NCBI RefSeq assembly: GCF_016863515.1
Contig: NZ_BOPA01000008.1
Span: 1-64,000, forward strand
Source of the DNA: Micromonospora gifhornensis
GTDB lineage: Bacteria > Actinomycetota > Actinomycetes > Mycobacteriales > Micromonosporaceae
DNA: 64,000 bases
Direction of reading: 5' to 3'
A program made the position numbers and the translations under genes. Below the pieces are notes generated by a model. That model was not told where the DNA came from. It searched no databases and was given only the letters and a program-made list of their open reading frames with translations. Numbering within the stretch: the first letter of the stretch is position 1; each line of letters begins with the position of its first letter. Positions 45,901 to 54,035 of the stretch are shown here, in pieces.

Positions 45901-46962
45901 TCAGTGTCCGCCCGTCCCGTCGGCCCCGCTGCGGCGGGCCGGCACCGACGGGCGTACGCCGACCGGACCGCTCGGCGCGGCCTGCCCCGAGTGGACGGTT
46001 CTCGGGCTCGGCACCGGACCTGGGGCCGAGATCGGCGCAGGGTCGGGCAGCGTCGGCTCGGCGGACCGGAGGAGCGGTGTCGGCTCGGCTGGCCGCAGGA
46101 GCGGCGTCGAGCCCAGTTGCGGCCACAGCGCGGCGGCCAGCCCGCGTTCACCGGCGAGCCGTTGGCGGGCCCGGCGGTGCCGCTCGCCCAGGACGGCGGC
46201 CAGGTAGACCGCCTCCGGCAGCCCCGGTGGGGGCGGCGGACCGGTCGTCGCGGCCACCTCCCGCCACAACTGCCGGGCCAGGTCGCTGCGGGCCGGCTCG
46301 GCGAACTGGTGGGACCGGGTCAGATACTGCCGGGTGGTCAGCGCCAGGCTCGGGTCCAGCCGGCTCAGATCGAGCGTGTACGCCCAGGAGGTCAGCACCG
46401 GCAGCGGGGCCGGCACCGGACGCCAGCTGACCGCGGTACGGGTGTGCACGACAAGCGTGCCCGCCACCAGGTCACCGAGGCGTCGACCCCGAGCGTCGGT
46501 GAGCATCACCGTCGCACCGGCGACCCAGGACAGCAGCGGCAGCACCAGACCCGGCCACTCGACGGCGACCCCGACCAGCGCCCGGGTCAGCGACTGGCGC
46601 AGCCCCACCGGGCCACCGTCGTGGCTCACCACCCGCAGCCCGACCGCGGCCTTGCCCGGCGTGCGCCCTTCGTTGAGCCGTTCGAAACACACCGGGTAAC
46701 CGATCAGCAGCAGGACCACCCCGACGGTGAGCAGCGCCTGTTCCAGGGCCGCGTCGAACACGCCGTACGGCAGGGCGGCCAGCGCCAGCGTGGCGATCAC
46801 GATGAGCAGCAGGCCGAACACCAGCTGAAGCAGTACGTCGATCAGCAGCGCGAGCACCCGGGAACCGATTCGGGCGGCCCGTACGTCCAGCCGTACGGCC
46901 TCTCCGCTGACCAGACCGGCGTCACCGGCGGCCGGGGCGGTCCACCGCGCTGCTGTGCTCAC
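45901..46962 (-). CDS. RDD family integral membrane protein
   Basis: A 353-residue membrane protein with an RDD domain (residues ~25-175): ARIGSRVLALLIDVLLQLVFGLLL gives the R..D signature, then NEGRTPGKAAVGLRVV and DARGRRLGDLVAGTLVV. Three or four membrane helices. The C-terminal half is cytoplasmic, with helical DLARQLWREV and RHRRARQRLAGERGLAAALW, then a Pro-rich tail. Divergent from the SpoIIM-family gene. RDD/SpoIIM/MoxR/DUF58 adjacency is conserved in actinobacteria and has been linked to membrane remodelling; specific role unknown. Confidence 0.88.
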   Translation of the reverse strand: MSTAARWTAPAAGDAGLVSGEAVRLDVRAARIGSRVLALLIDVLLQLVFGLLLIVIATLALAALPYGVFDAALEQALLTVGVVLLLIGYPVCFERLNEGRTPGKAAVGLRVVSHDGGPVGLRQSLTRALVGVAVEWPGLVLPLLSWVAGATVMLTDARGRRLGDLVAGTLVVHTRTAVSWRPVPAPLPVLTSWAYTLDLSRLDPSLALTTRQYLTRSHQFAEPARSDLARQLWREVAATTGPPPPPGLPEAVYLAAVLGERHRRARQRLAGERGLAAALWPQLGSTPLLRPAEPTPLLRSAEPTLPDPAPISAPGPVPSPRTVHSGQAAPSGPVGVRPSVPARRSGADGTGGH

Positions 46963-47007
46963 CTACGACAGTGAACACTATGATCGCGCGGACGGGGGTG
47001 GCTGGCG

Positions 47008-47961
47008 GTGGATCTCGACGCGTACGTCGCGGAGCATGGCGGGGAGTGGCGTCGGCTGAGCCAGCTCTGTGACCGGCGGCGGCTCGACGCCGCCGAGGTC
47101 GACGAGCTGGTGGCGCTATACCAGCGGGTCACCACCCACCTGTCGGTGCTGCGCAGCCGCTCTCCCGATCCGGCGCTGCTGGGCGAGTTGTCCCAGGTGG
47201 TGCTCCGGGCCCGAGCCCGGCTCACCGGCCGACCCCGGCCGTCCTGGGCGGCGGTACGCCGGTTCCTGCTGGCCGGGTTTCCCGGGGCGGTCTGGCGGGC
47301 GGCACCGTGGTGGTGCGCGGTGGCCACCGTCTTCACCCTGCTCACCTTCACGCTCATCGGGTTCGTCGCGGACAACCCGGAGACGGCCGCAGCCTTCATC
47401 GGTGACGAGGAGGCGGCGCACCTGGTCGAATCCGGATTCGCCGGCTACTACACGGAGTTCTCCGCGCCGACGTTCGCCTTCCACCTCTGGACGCACAATG
47501 CCTGGTTGGCGGCGAAGTGCCTGGCCGCGGGAGTGCTCATCGTCCCCGTCGGCTACCTGCTCTGGCAGAACGTGCTGAACATCGGCGTGGTCGGTGGGGT
47601 GATGATCTCCTACGGCCGGGCGGACGTCTTCTTCGGCCTGATCACCCCGCACGGGTTGCTGGAGCTGACCGGGGTCTTCGTCGCCGCCGGGGTGGGGCTG
47701 CGTACCGGCTGGGCCTGGATCTCACCACCGGAGCAGCTGACCCGGGGGCAGGCGGTGGCTCGGGCGGGCCGCGACGCCATCCTGGTCGCCCTCGGCCTGG
47801 TCGGGGTGTTCGCGGTCGCCGCGGTGATCGAGGCGTTCGTGACCCCCGCACCCGTGCCGACGGCCGTACGCGTCGCCGTCGGTGCCGCCGCGTGGCTCGG
47901 CTTCCTGGCCTACGTCGTGCTGCTCGGCTCCCGGGCCAGAGCCGACATCGACGATCGGTGA
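47008..47961 (+). CDS. stage II sporulation protein M (SpoIIM) family protein
   Basis: A 317-residue integral membrane protein with a ~95-residue cytoplasmic helical N-terminus (WRRLSQLCDRRRLDAAEVDELVALYQRVTTHLS) and five or six membrane segments from residue ~95. SpoIIM-family pattern in FHLWTHNAWLAAKCLAAGVLIVPVGYLLWQNVLNIGVVGG and LITPHGLLELTGVFVAAGVGL. SpoIIM is part of the engulfment complex in endospore formers; in actinobacteria its partner appears to be the neighbouring RDD gene and MoxR operon. Starts with GTG. Confidence 0.88.
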   Translation: MDLDAYVAEHGGEWRRLSQLCDRRRLDAAEVDELVALYQRVTTHLSVLRSRSPDPALLGELSQVVLRARARLTGRPRPSWAAVRRFLLAGFPGAVWRAAPWWCAVATVFTLLTFTLIGFVADNPETAAAFIGDEEAAHLVESGFAGYYTEFSAPTFAFHLWTHNAWLAAKCLAAGVLIVPVGYLLWQNVLNIGVVGGVMISYGRADVFFGLITPHGLLELTGVFVAAGVGLRTGWAWISPPEQLTRGQAVARAGRDAILVALGLVGVFAVAAVIEAFVTPAPVPTAVRVAVGAAAWLGFLAYVVLLGSRARADIDDR

Positions 47962-47969
47962 CGACGGGG

Positions 47970-47986
47970 GCCGCCAGGAGGGCGGC
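47970..47986. terminator. small bidirectional hairpin
   Basis: GCCGCC-AGGAG-GGCGGC, a perfect 6-bp stem in the 25-bp gap between convergent SpoIIM-family and DUF58 genes. Short, so only a weak terminator call. Confidence 0.4.
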
Positions 47987-49297
47987 TCAGAGCCGGCCGG
48001 TGGCCTTGAGGCGCAGGTAGGTGTCGGCCAGGGCCGGAGCCAGCCGGGGGGCGGGCACGTCCACCACAGCGACGTCGTAACGGGCCAGCGCCGCCGTCAG
48101 CCGGTCACGTTCGGCGAGCGTACGCCAGGCAGCGGCGGCGTTGTAGGCGTCCCGCGGATGGCGGGGCGGTGTGCTGGTGAGGGCGGTCAGCACCGGATCC
48201 TGGGCCGCCGCCACCAGCACCCGGTGCCGGGCGGCGAGCCGGGGCAGCACCGGCAGCAGTCCCGACCCGAGCGCCCCGGGCTCCAGCGAGGTGAGCAGCA
48301 CCACCAGACTGCGCGGCCGGTGGCGGCGCAGCAGCTCGCCCGCGATCAGCTGGAAGTCGGTCTCGACAAGCGCCGGTTGCAGGGGGGCCAGCGCATGTGC
48401 CAGCCGGGGCCACTGGGCCGGTCGTTCGGCACCGCCGATCGAGGCGCGCGACACGGCATCGGCGGCCAGCACGTCCACCCGGTCACCGGCCCGCGCGGCC
48501 AGGGCGGTGAGCAGCAGGGCCGCGTCGATCGAGGCGTCCAGCCGGGGCTCGTCGCCGAGCAGCACGGCGGAGGTACGGCCGGTGTCCAGCACGCACACCA
48601 GCCGCCGGTCCCGTTCCGGCCGCCAGGTGCGTACCAGCACCTCGGCCCGGCGGGCGCTGGCCCGCCAGTCGATGGACCGTACGTCGTCGCCGGGCACGTA
48701 CTCGTGCAGGGTGTCGAACTCGGTGCCCGCCCCGCGTCCCTGGCCGACCTGCGTGCCGTCGATCACCCGCAGCCGGGACAGCTTCTCGGGTAGATGTCGG
48801 CGGGAGTCGAAGCGGGGCAGCACCCGCAGCGTCCACGGTGGGGTGGGCGGACGTCCGGTGCGCTGCCGGAACGCCAACCCGAGCGGCCCGAGCGAGCGGA
48901 CCGTCAGCGCCACCGCCGGCCGGTCACCGCGGCGGGTCGGGGTGAGCCGGCTGGGCAGGGCCGCCACGTCACCGGCGGGCACGTGCACGACGCGGTCGGG
49001 TGGTACGTCCGGCTGTGCCCCGGCCGACGGCACCCAGGCATCGCGGATCTGGGCGTGCAGCGTCCGGCCGGAGGCGTTGTGCAGCTGCACCGTGACGGTG
49101 GCGGTCTCACCGAGCCGGACGGAACGGTCACCGTCGCGCTCGGCGGTGAGCCCGCGCAGCGGTGCGGCCAGCCCGAAGTCCAGGGCGCACAACAGCAGGA
49201 CCACGCCGGTCATCACCGCCACCCCGACGAAGGGCGCCGGCCAGGCGGGCAGGGTCAGCGCACCGACCGCGAGCAGTGCCGCCGCCCGCCACGTCAT
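47987..49297 (-). CDS. DUF58 domain protein (vWA-like, partner of MoxR)
   Basis: A 436-residue protein with two N-terminal membrane helices (about 4-50) and the DUF58 signature EFDTLHEYVPGDDVRSIDWRASARRAEVLVRTWRPERDR near residues 195-235, followed by a vWA-like fold (RLVCVLDTGRTSAVLLGDEPRLDASIDAALLL). The ATG overlaps the MoxR stop, and longer upstream frames are rejected. It is the last gene of an operon whose members are translationally coupled; DUF58 proteins bind MoxR ATPases in envelope-associated chaperone systems. Confidence 0.92.
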   Translation of the reverse strand: MTWRAAALLAVGALTLPAWPAPFVGVAVMTGVVLLLCALDFGLAAPLRGLTAERDGDRSVRLGETATVTVQLHNASGRTLHAQIRDAWVPSAGAQPDVPPDRVVHVPAGDVAALPSRLTPTRRGDRPAVALTVRSLGPLGLAFRQRTGRPPTPPWTLRVLPRFDSRRHLPEKLSRLRVIDGTQVGQGRGAGTEFDTLHEYVPGDDVRSIDWRASARRAEVLVRTWRPERDRRLVCVLDTGRTSAVLLGDEPRLDASIDAALLLTALAARAGDRVDVLAADAVSRASIGGAERPAQWPRLAHALAPLQPALVETDFQLIAGELLRRHRPRSLVVLLTSLEPGALGSGLLPVLPRLAARHRVLVAAAQDPVLTALTSTPPRHPRDAYNAAAAWRTLAERDRLTAALARYDVAVVDVPAPRLAPALADTYLRLKATGRL

Positions 49298-50280
49298 CGT
49301 GGTGCGGGCACGGTGGCGAGCACCGAGTCCAGTACGGCGTCCATCCCGACCCCCTCCAGTTCGGCCTCCGGGCGCAGCCGCAGCCGGTGCCGCAGGGTGG
49401 GCCGGGCCATCGCCTTCACGTCGTCGGGCACCACGTGGTCGCGCCCGGCCAGCCAGGCCCACGCCTTGGCGGTGCCGAGCAGCGCGGTCGCCCCACGTGG
49501 CGAGGCGCCCAGTTCGAGCGCGGGCGTGGCGCGGGTGGCCCGGCACAGGTCGACGACGTAGCCGAACAGCGGTTCGGCGACGTGCACCCGGCCGACCGCC
49601 GCGCGGGCCACGGCGAGGTCGGTCGCGTCGGCCACCGGGCGTACGCCGGCGGCGGCCAGGTCCCGGGGGTCGAAGCCGGCGTGGTGGGCGCGCAGGACGC
49701 CCAACTCCTCCTCACGGCCGGGTAGCGGCACGGTGAGCTTGAGCAGGAACCGGTCCAGCTGCGCCTCGGGCAGCGGGTAGGTGCCCTCGTACTCCACCGG
49801 GTTCTGGGTCGCGGCGACGATGAAGGGGTCGGGCAGCGGATGCTGCGTGCCCTCGATGGTGACCTGCCGTTCCTCCATCACCTCCAGCAGGGCGGACTGG
49901 GTCTTCGGCGGCGTGCGGTTGATCTCGTCGGCGAGCAGCAGGTTGGTGAAGACGGGTCCTTCCCGGAAGGTGAAGGCCGCCGTGCGGGCGTCGAAGATCA
50001 TCGAGCCGGTCACGTCGCCCGGCATCAGGTCGGGGGTGAACTGCACCCGTCGCGTCGACAGGTCCAGCGCCGCGCCGAGGGTGCGTACCAGGAGCGTCTT
50101 GGCCACCCCGGGGACGCCCTCCAGCAACACGTGACCACGGCAGAGCAGGGCGATGATCAGCCCGGTGACCACCCCGTCCTGCCCGACGACCGCCTTGGCC
50201 ACCTCGGTACGCAGTCGGTGCAGCGCGGCCCGGCTGGGGTCGGCGGCCAGCGGGTCGCTGAGCGTGGCGGGTCGGGTCAC
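49294..50280 (-). CDS. MoxR family AAA+ ATPase
   Basis: A 328-residue AAA+ ATPase: Walker A EGVPGVAKTLL, Walker B LLADEINRTPPKTQSALLEVMEE, sensor 1 FIVAATQNPVEYEGTYPLPEAQLDRFLLK, and a C-terminal lid with SPRGATALL and DVKAMARPTLRHRLRLRPEAE. MoxR proteins work with DUF58/vWA partners to mature or insert metal or envelope proteins. Stop-start overlaps on both sides place it in the five-gene leftward operon. Confidence 0.94.
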   Translation of the reverse strand: MTRPATLSDPLAADPSRAALHRLRTEVAKAVVGQDGVVTGLIIALLCRGHVLLEGVPGVAKTLLVRTLGAALDLSTRRVQFTPDLMPGDVTGSMIFDARTAAFTFREGPVFTNLLLADEINRTPPKTQSALLEVMEERQVTIEGTQHPLPDPFIVAATQNPVEYEGTYPLPEAQLDRFLLKLTVPLPGREEELGVLRAHHAGFDPRDLAAAGVRPVADATDLAVARAAVGRVHVAEPLFGYVVDLCRATRATPALELGASPRGATALLGTAKAWAWLAGRDHVVPDDVKAMARPTLRHRLRLRPEAELEGVGMDAVLDSVLATVPAPR

Positions 50281-51629
50281 CGGGGATCTCCTTCGGATCG
50301 GGGCAGCGGCGGCCGAACTGGGGACGGTCGTGGGTCGCGGGCGGTGCGATCCAGGTCCTTCGCCAGTTCCAGCAGTTCCTGGTCGGTGTCCGGGGCGTCG
50401 CCGTGGAGCAGGTCACGAACGGTGTCCGGGTGTTCGCCGGTCTCGGCGGCCACGACGGCGGCCACGTCGGGGGTGTCGGCCGGCAGATGCAGTCGCCGCC
50501 CCAGCCGGTCCTTCGCGGCGGCGCGGAGCACCTCGGCGGCGCTCTGGTGAGCCTTCGCCTGATGGTAGAGACGAGCCCGGCCGAAGACCGTCTCCGCGGC
50601 CGGGACGGTCACCGGCAGCGGTTCGGGCGTGGGCGGGCCGAAGCGGCGGGCCCGGGCGACGGCGATCAGCAGTGCAGCCAGTACGAGCTGCGCCAGCAGC
50701 GCCCAGAACCAGGGGGGAAAGGCCGACCAGAGCGGGTTGCTGGTCTGCTCCCGGCCCGGTCCGCCGGAGCCGGAGGCGTTACCGCCCGGTGGTGCGGCAG
50801 GCGTGGTCTCGGTGCTGTCGCCGGCACCCGGATCACCCTGGTCGTCGTCGGGTTCGTCGTAGGGTCCGCCGTCCGGCTCGGACGGGGGTGTGGTCCGGAC
50901 GGTGCTGGGTGTGGGTGGTGGCGGTGCCGGTCCGTCGAGGTCGAGCCAGAGCACCCGGCCGGTGGTGGCGAGCAGAGCGGTGGCGAAGAGTTCGTTGTCC
51001 CACTCGCCGATGCGACCGTTGCGGAACGGGTCACTTGCGCCCACCACCACGTTCTCGGCCGCGCCGGGAAGCCGGGCCAGCCCGGCGGAGTAGCAGAGGT
51101 CCACCGAGCCGGGCGGGCCGGTGGGGGCGTACCGCTGCCGGGCGACGGCGGCTGTCGCGCCGGTGACCTCGGGCAGTGCGCAGGGCCCGGTGAGGTGTGG
51201 GGCGACGGCCCGGGCCGCCCACCGTCGACCTGCCGGTCGCAGTGGCATCCCGGCGGCGTCCAGCACCCGCCGGGGAGGGTCGACGAGCACCAGGCGGGTG
51301 TGGCCGGGCAGCAGGTTCAGGTCGTCGACTGTCTGCGGATGCAGCAGTTGCGGGGCCGGTACGAACAGGGTGGCCGGGCCGGACCTCGCCGCCCGCAGCG
51401 CCGCGAGGGTGTCGGTCTCCCGCCGTACCTGCACGCCACGTTCGGCCAGGCCGGCCGCCAACCGGCTGCCGCCGTCGTCCCCGGTCGACAGCGGTGACAG
51501 GAATCCCGCGTCGGTCTGGTTCGGCTGGTCGATCGCGTGGGTGACCAGGGTCGTGATGACCACCAGGGCGCTCAGCAACACCGGAATCAGGATGCGGTGC
51601 CGCCGGCGGCGTACCCTCGGCGCGCTCAT
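50277..51629 (-). CDS. DUF4350 domain membrane protein
   Basis: A 450-residue protein with an N-terminal membrane anchor (about 12-32), an extracytoplasmic DUF4350 domain (~50-270: GGSRLAAGLAERGVQVRRETDTLAAL, TLFVPAPQLLHPQTVDDL, RLVLVDPPRRVLDAAGM), a Pro/Gly/Asp-rich spacer (about 255-300), a second helix (about 311-331: WFWALLAQLVLAALLIAVARAR) and a cytoplasmic C-terminal domain. Translationally coupled to MoxR and the DUF4129 gene. Function unknown. Confidence 0.88.
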   Translation of the reverse strand: MSAPRVRRRRHRILIPVLLSALVVITTLVTHAIDQPNQTDAGFLSPLSTGDDGGSRLAAGLAERGVQVRRETDTLAALRAARSGPATLFVPAPQLLHPQTVDDLNLLPGHTRLVLVDPPRRVLDAAGMPLRPAGRRWAARAVAPHLTGPCALPEVTGATAAVARQRYAPTGPPGSVDLCYSAGLARLPGAAENVVVGASDPFRNGRIGEWDNELFATALLATTGRVLWLDLDGPAPPPPTPSTVRTTPPSEPDGGPYDEPDDDQGDPGAGDSTETTPAAPPGGNASGSGGPGREQTSNPLWSAFPPWFWALLAQLVLAALLIAVARARRFGPPTPEPLPVTVPAAETVFGRARLYHQAKAHQSAAEVLRAAAKDRLGRRLHLPADTPDVAAVVAAETGEHPDTVRDLLHGDAPDTDQELLELAKDLDRTARDPRPSPVRPPLPRSEGDPR

Positions 51630-52276
51630 CGGGCGTACTCCCCGGAACCGTCGCCCCCGCCGCTGCCGGCTGGTACCGCGCCGTCGCTGCTGTCGGCGGG
51701 CCGGTCGGTGAGCAGCCGGTGCAGCGTGGCGGCGTGGTCGCGTACCTGCTTGTCGTGGTCGGCGGTGCCGGGACGCTGGGCGTACCAGACGCGGGCGAAG
51801 GTGGCCGCTGCGGCGGCCACCGGCGGCCCGGCCGGTGGGTGGCGGGTGGCGGCTGCCTCGACGATCTCGGTGACCGTCGTGCCGGGGCGTACCGACACCA
51901 GGCCACGGTCGGACAGTTCCCGGACCATGCCGCGCAGCCGCTCCCGGATCGCCTCGTCGTAGCGTCCTTCGGCGGCCAGCCGGTCGGCAAGCGAGACATG
52001 GTGCGCCGGTGGTCCGGTCGGCTGCGGCGACTCAGGGTCGACGGCAGCGTCGGTGTCGACCCGGCGCGGCCGGGGTGCCCGAGGGGGACGTCGGCGCCGA
52101 CGCAGTCGGGGGAACCGGCGCGGTCGGGGAAAGCGGCGCGGCACCCAGGCGGGGTAGGTGTACCAGCCGGCGGCGGCCGGCACGGTGGCGAGCACCAGCA
52201 GCAACGCGACAAGGGGCAGCGGTACGTGATCACCGAGTGCGGCCGTGGTCTCGGTCCACCAGCGGGTGAAGCTCAT
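51626..52276 (-). CDS. DUF4129 domain membrane protein
   Basis: A 216-residue protein with one membrane helix near residues 20-40, a basic Pro/Arg stretch, and a DUF4129-type domain about 95-200 (HHVSLADRLAAEGRYDEAIRERLRGMVRELSDRGLVSVRPGTTVTEIVEAA...AAAAATFARVWYAQRPGTADH). DUF4129 in this context is part of the MoxR operon and may be a transglutaminase-linked envelope factor. The ATG overlaps the previous gene's stop; a longer frame is a shadow. Confidence 0.85.
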   Translation of the reverse strand: MSFTRWWTETTAALGDHVPLPLVALLLVLATVPAAAGWYTYPAWVPRRFPRPRRFPRLRRRRRPPRAPRPRRVDTDAAVDPESPQPTGPPAHHVSLADRLAAEGRYDEAIRERLRGMVRELSDRGLVSVRPGTTVTEIVEAAATRHPPAGPPVAAAAATFARVWYAQRPGTADHDKQVRDHAATLHRLLTDRPADSSDGAVPAGSGGGDGSGEYAR

Positions 52277-53118
52277 CCGCCCACCGCCAACAGGGTGCTC
52301 TGCGGCGCGTCGACGGGTGCCCGGGAGAGGTGGATGTCCAGCCCCTCGGTGCGGATCCGGGTCTCCACGTGCAGGACCGCGTCCAGGCAGGCCAGCCCGG
52401 CGTAGCCGACCATGTTGACGGCCGTCCACAGCAGCATGGCCACGGCGACTGCCCAGCCCGTCGCGATCAGGTTCAGGCCGGACAACCCGGTGAACAGGCC
52501 CCAGGCGAGACCGACCCGCAGCAGCCACCAGACGAGGTAGCCGAGCAGCCGCAGACCGGCGGCACGGCCGCCGACCCGCAGCGCGAGGGTGACGGAACGG
52601 GCCGGCGCACGCAGCGGCCTGAGCCGGTCCAGGGCCAGTGCCGGGGCCACCCCGCCGAGCAGTGCGAATCCGAGGAACCAGGTCGGGCCGGGCAGGGACG
52701 CCAGCAGCATCGTGACGCCGACGACCGGGCAGAGCAGCAGGGTGGCGCCCCAGCGGGCATCCCGGGGGCGGAGCAGGTCCCGAACGCTGGCCGGGCGGCC
52801 GACCAGGGCGCTGCCGGCGGCCCTGGCGGCCGGGTTGCCGAGCAGCGTGATGATCATGGCTTCGGTAGCTGCGCCGATGGCGAGCAGGACCAGGAAGGGG
52901 CCCAGGCTGCCCATCGACAGGGTCCACCACAGTGGTGGCTCGACGCCGACGGCGGACCGCAGGGGCAGCAGGAGGAGTTGTTCGACGAGAGCGAGCGCTC
53001 CGGCCAGGGGAAGCAGTGCTCCCAGGTGCCCACGCAGCAGCAGTACTGCGGAGTCGAGCAGTTCACCGACGGTGAGCGGCCGGTTGGGGAGTACGGCGAT
53101 CGAGCCGGCGTGGGGCAC
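52273..53118 (-). CDS. multi-pass membrane protein heading the MoxR operon
   Basis: A 281-residue protein with about six hydrophobic segments: NRPLTVGELLDSAVLLLRGHLGALLPLAGAL at the start, later FLVLLAIGAATEAMIITLLG, GVTMLLASLPGPTWFLGFALLG and ATGWAVAVAMLLWTAVNMVGYAGL. No named family, but the LTVGELLDSAV..LLR pattern is typical of a conserved actinobacterial membrane protein found upstream of DUF4129. GTG start with AGGAG 5 bases before it. Divergent from mtrA across 214 bp (53119-53332), which must contain both promoters and no gene. Confidence 0.82.
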   Translation of the reverse strand: MPHAGSIAVLPNRPLTVGELLDSAVLLLRGHLGALLPLAGALALVEQLLLLPLRSAVGVEPPLWWTLSMGSLGPFLVLLAIGAATEAMIITLLGNPAARAAGSALVGRPASVRDLLRPRDARWGATLLLCPVVGVTMLLASLPGPTWFLGFALLGGVAPALALDRLRPLRAPARSVTLALRVGGRAAGLRLLGYLVWWLLRVGLAWGLFTGLSGLNLIATGWAVAVAMLLWTAVNMVGYAGLACLDAVLHVETRIRTEGLDIHLSRAPVDAPQSTLLAVGG

Positions 53119-53332
53119 GCGCACTCCTGTCGAAGGCGGGGGCGGTGGCGCGCGGGGACGCAGCCAGGGATCATGTTGACACGCGCGAGTCGGACAGGTG
53201 GAGCCCCGGCCGGTGGGGCGGCTCGTGTGAGCGGTGTACCGGCGGGTGCTGGGCACGGCGTGGGTCCCGGCAGTAGCGTGCCGGGATGACGCCCGAACCC
53301 CCTGAACTGAACGGGATGGAAACATTAACCCC

Positions 53333-54022
53333 ATGAGAGCCCGGGTACTGGTGGTCGACGACGACCCTGCGCTCGCCGAGATGCTCGGCATCGTCCTGCG
53401 TAGTGAGGGGTTCATGCCCTCGTTCGTGGCGGACGGGGAACGCGCGCTGGCTGCGTTCCGCGACAATCGTCCCGATATCGTCCTGCTTGACCTCATGTTG
53501 CCCGGAATGAGCGGCATCGACGTCGCGCGGGCGATCCGAGCCGAGTCCGGCGTGCCAATCGTGATGCTGACCGCCAAGAGCGACACCGTCGACGTGGTGC
53601 TCGGCCTGGAGTCCGGGGCCGACGACTACGTGGTGAAGCCGTTCAAGCCCAAGGAACTGGTGGCCCGGATGCGGGCCCGGTTGCGCCGGGGCGAGGACGC
53701 CGCGCCGGAGTTGCTCACCATCGGCCCGCCCGGCAACCAGATCGCCATCGACGTGCCGGCACACACCGTCAGTCGCAACGGCGAGGAGGTGAAGCTGACC
53801 CCGCTGGAGTTCGATCTGCTTGTCGCGCTGGCCCGCAAGCCGCGCCAGGTCTTCACCCGGGAGGTCCTGCTGGAGCAGGTCTGGGGCTACCGGCACGCGG
53901 CCGACACCCGGCTGGTGAACGTGCACGTGCAGCGCCTGCGGGCCAAGATCGAGCCGGATCCGGAGCGACCTGAAATCATCCTCACCGTGCGGGGCGTGGG
54001 CTACAAGGCGGGTACCGGATAG
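53333..54022 (+). CDS. mtrA: response regulator MtrA
   Basis: A 229-residue OmpR-family regulator essential or near-essential in many actinobacteria, controlling cell division, wall and development genes. Receiver with D9/D10/D11, phosphoacceptor D53 (IVLLDLMLPGMSG), T/K sites in VMLTAKSD and YVVKPFKPKELVAR; DNA-binding end ILTVRGVGYKAGTG. Followed 13 bp later by mtrB and then lpqB, the invariant order. Confidence 0.96.
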   Translation: MRARVLVVDDDPALAEMLGIVLRSEGFMPSFVADGERALAAFRDNRPDIVLLDLMLPGMSGIDVARAIRAESGVPIVMLTAKSDTVDVVLGLESGADDYVVKPFKPKELVARMRARLRRGEDAAPELLTIGPPGNQIAIDVPAHTVSRNGEEVKLTPLEFDLLVALARKPRQVFTREVLLEQVWGYRHAADTRLVNVHVQRLRAKIEPDPERPEIILTVRGVGYKAGTG

Positions 54023-54035
54023 CCTGGGTCGCACT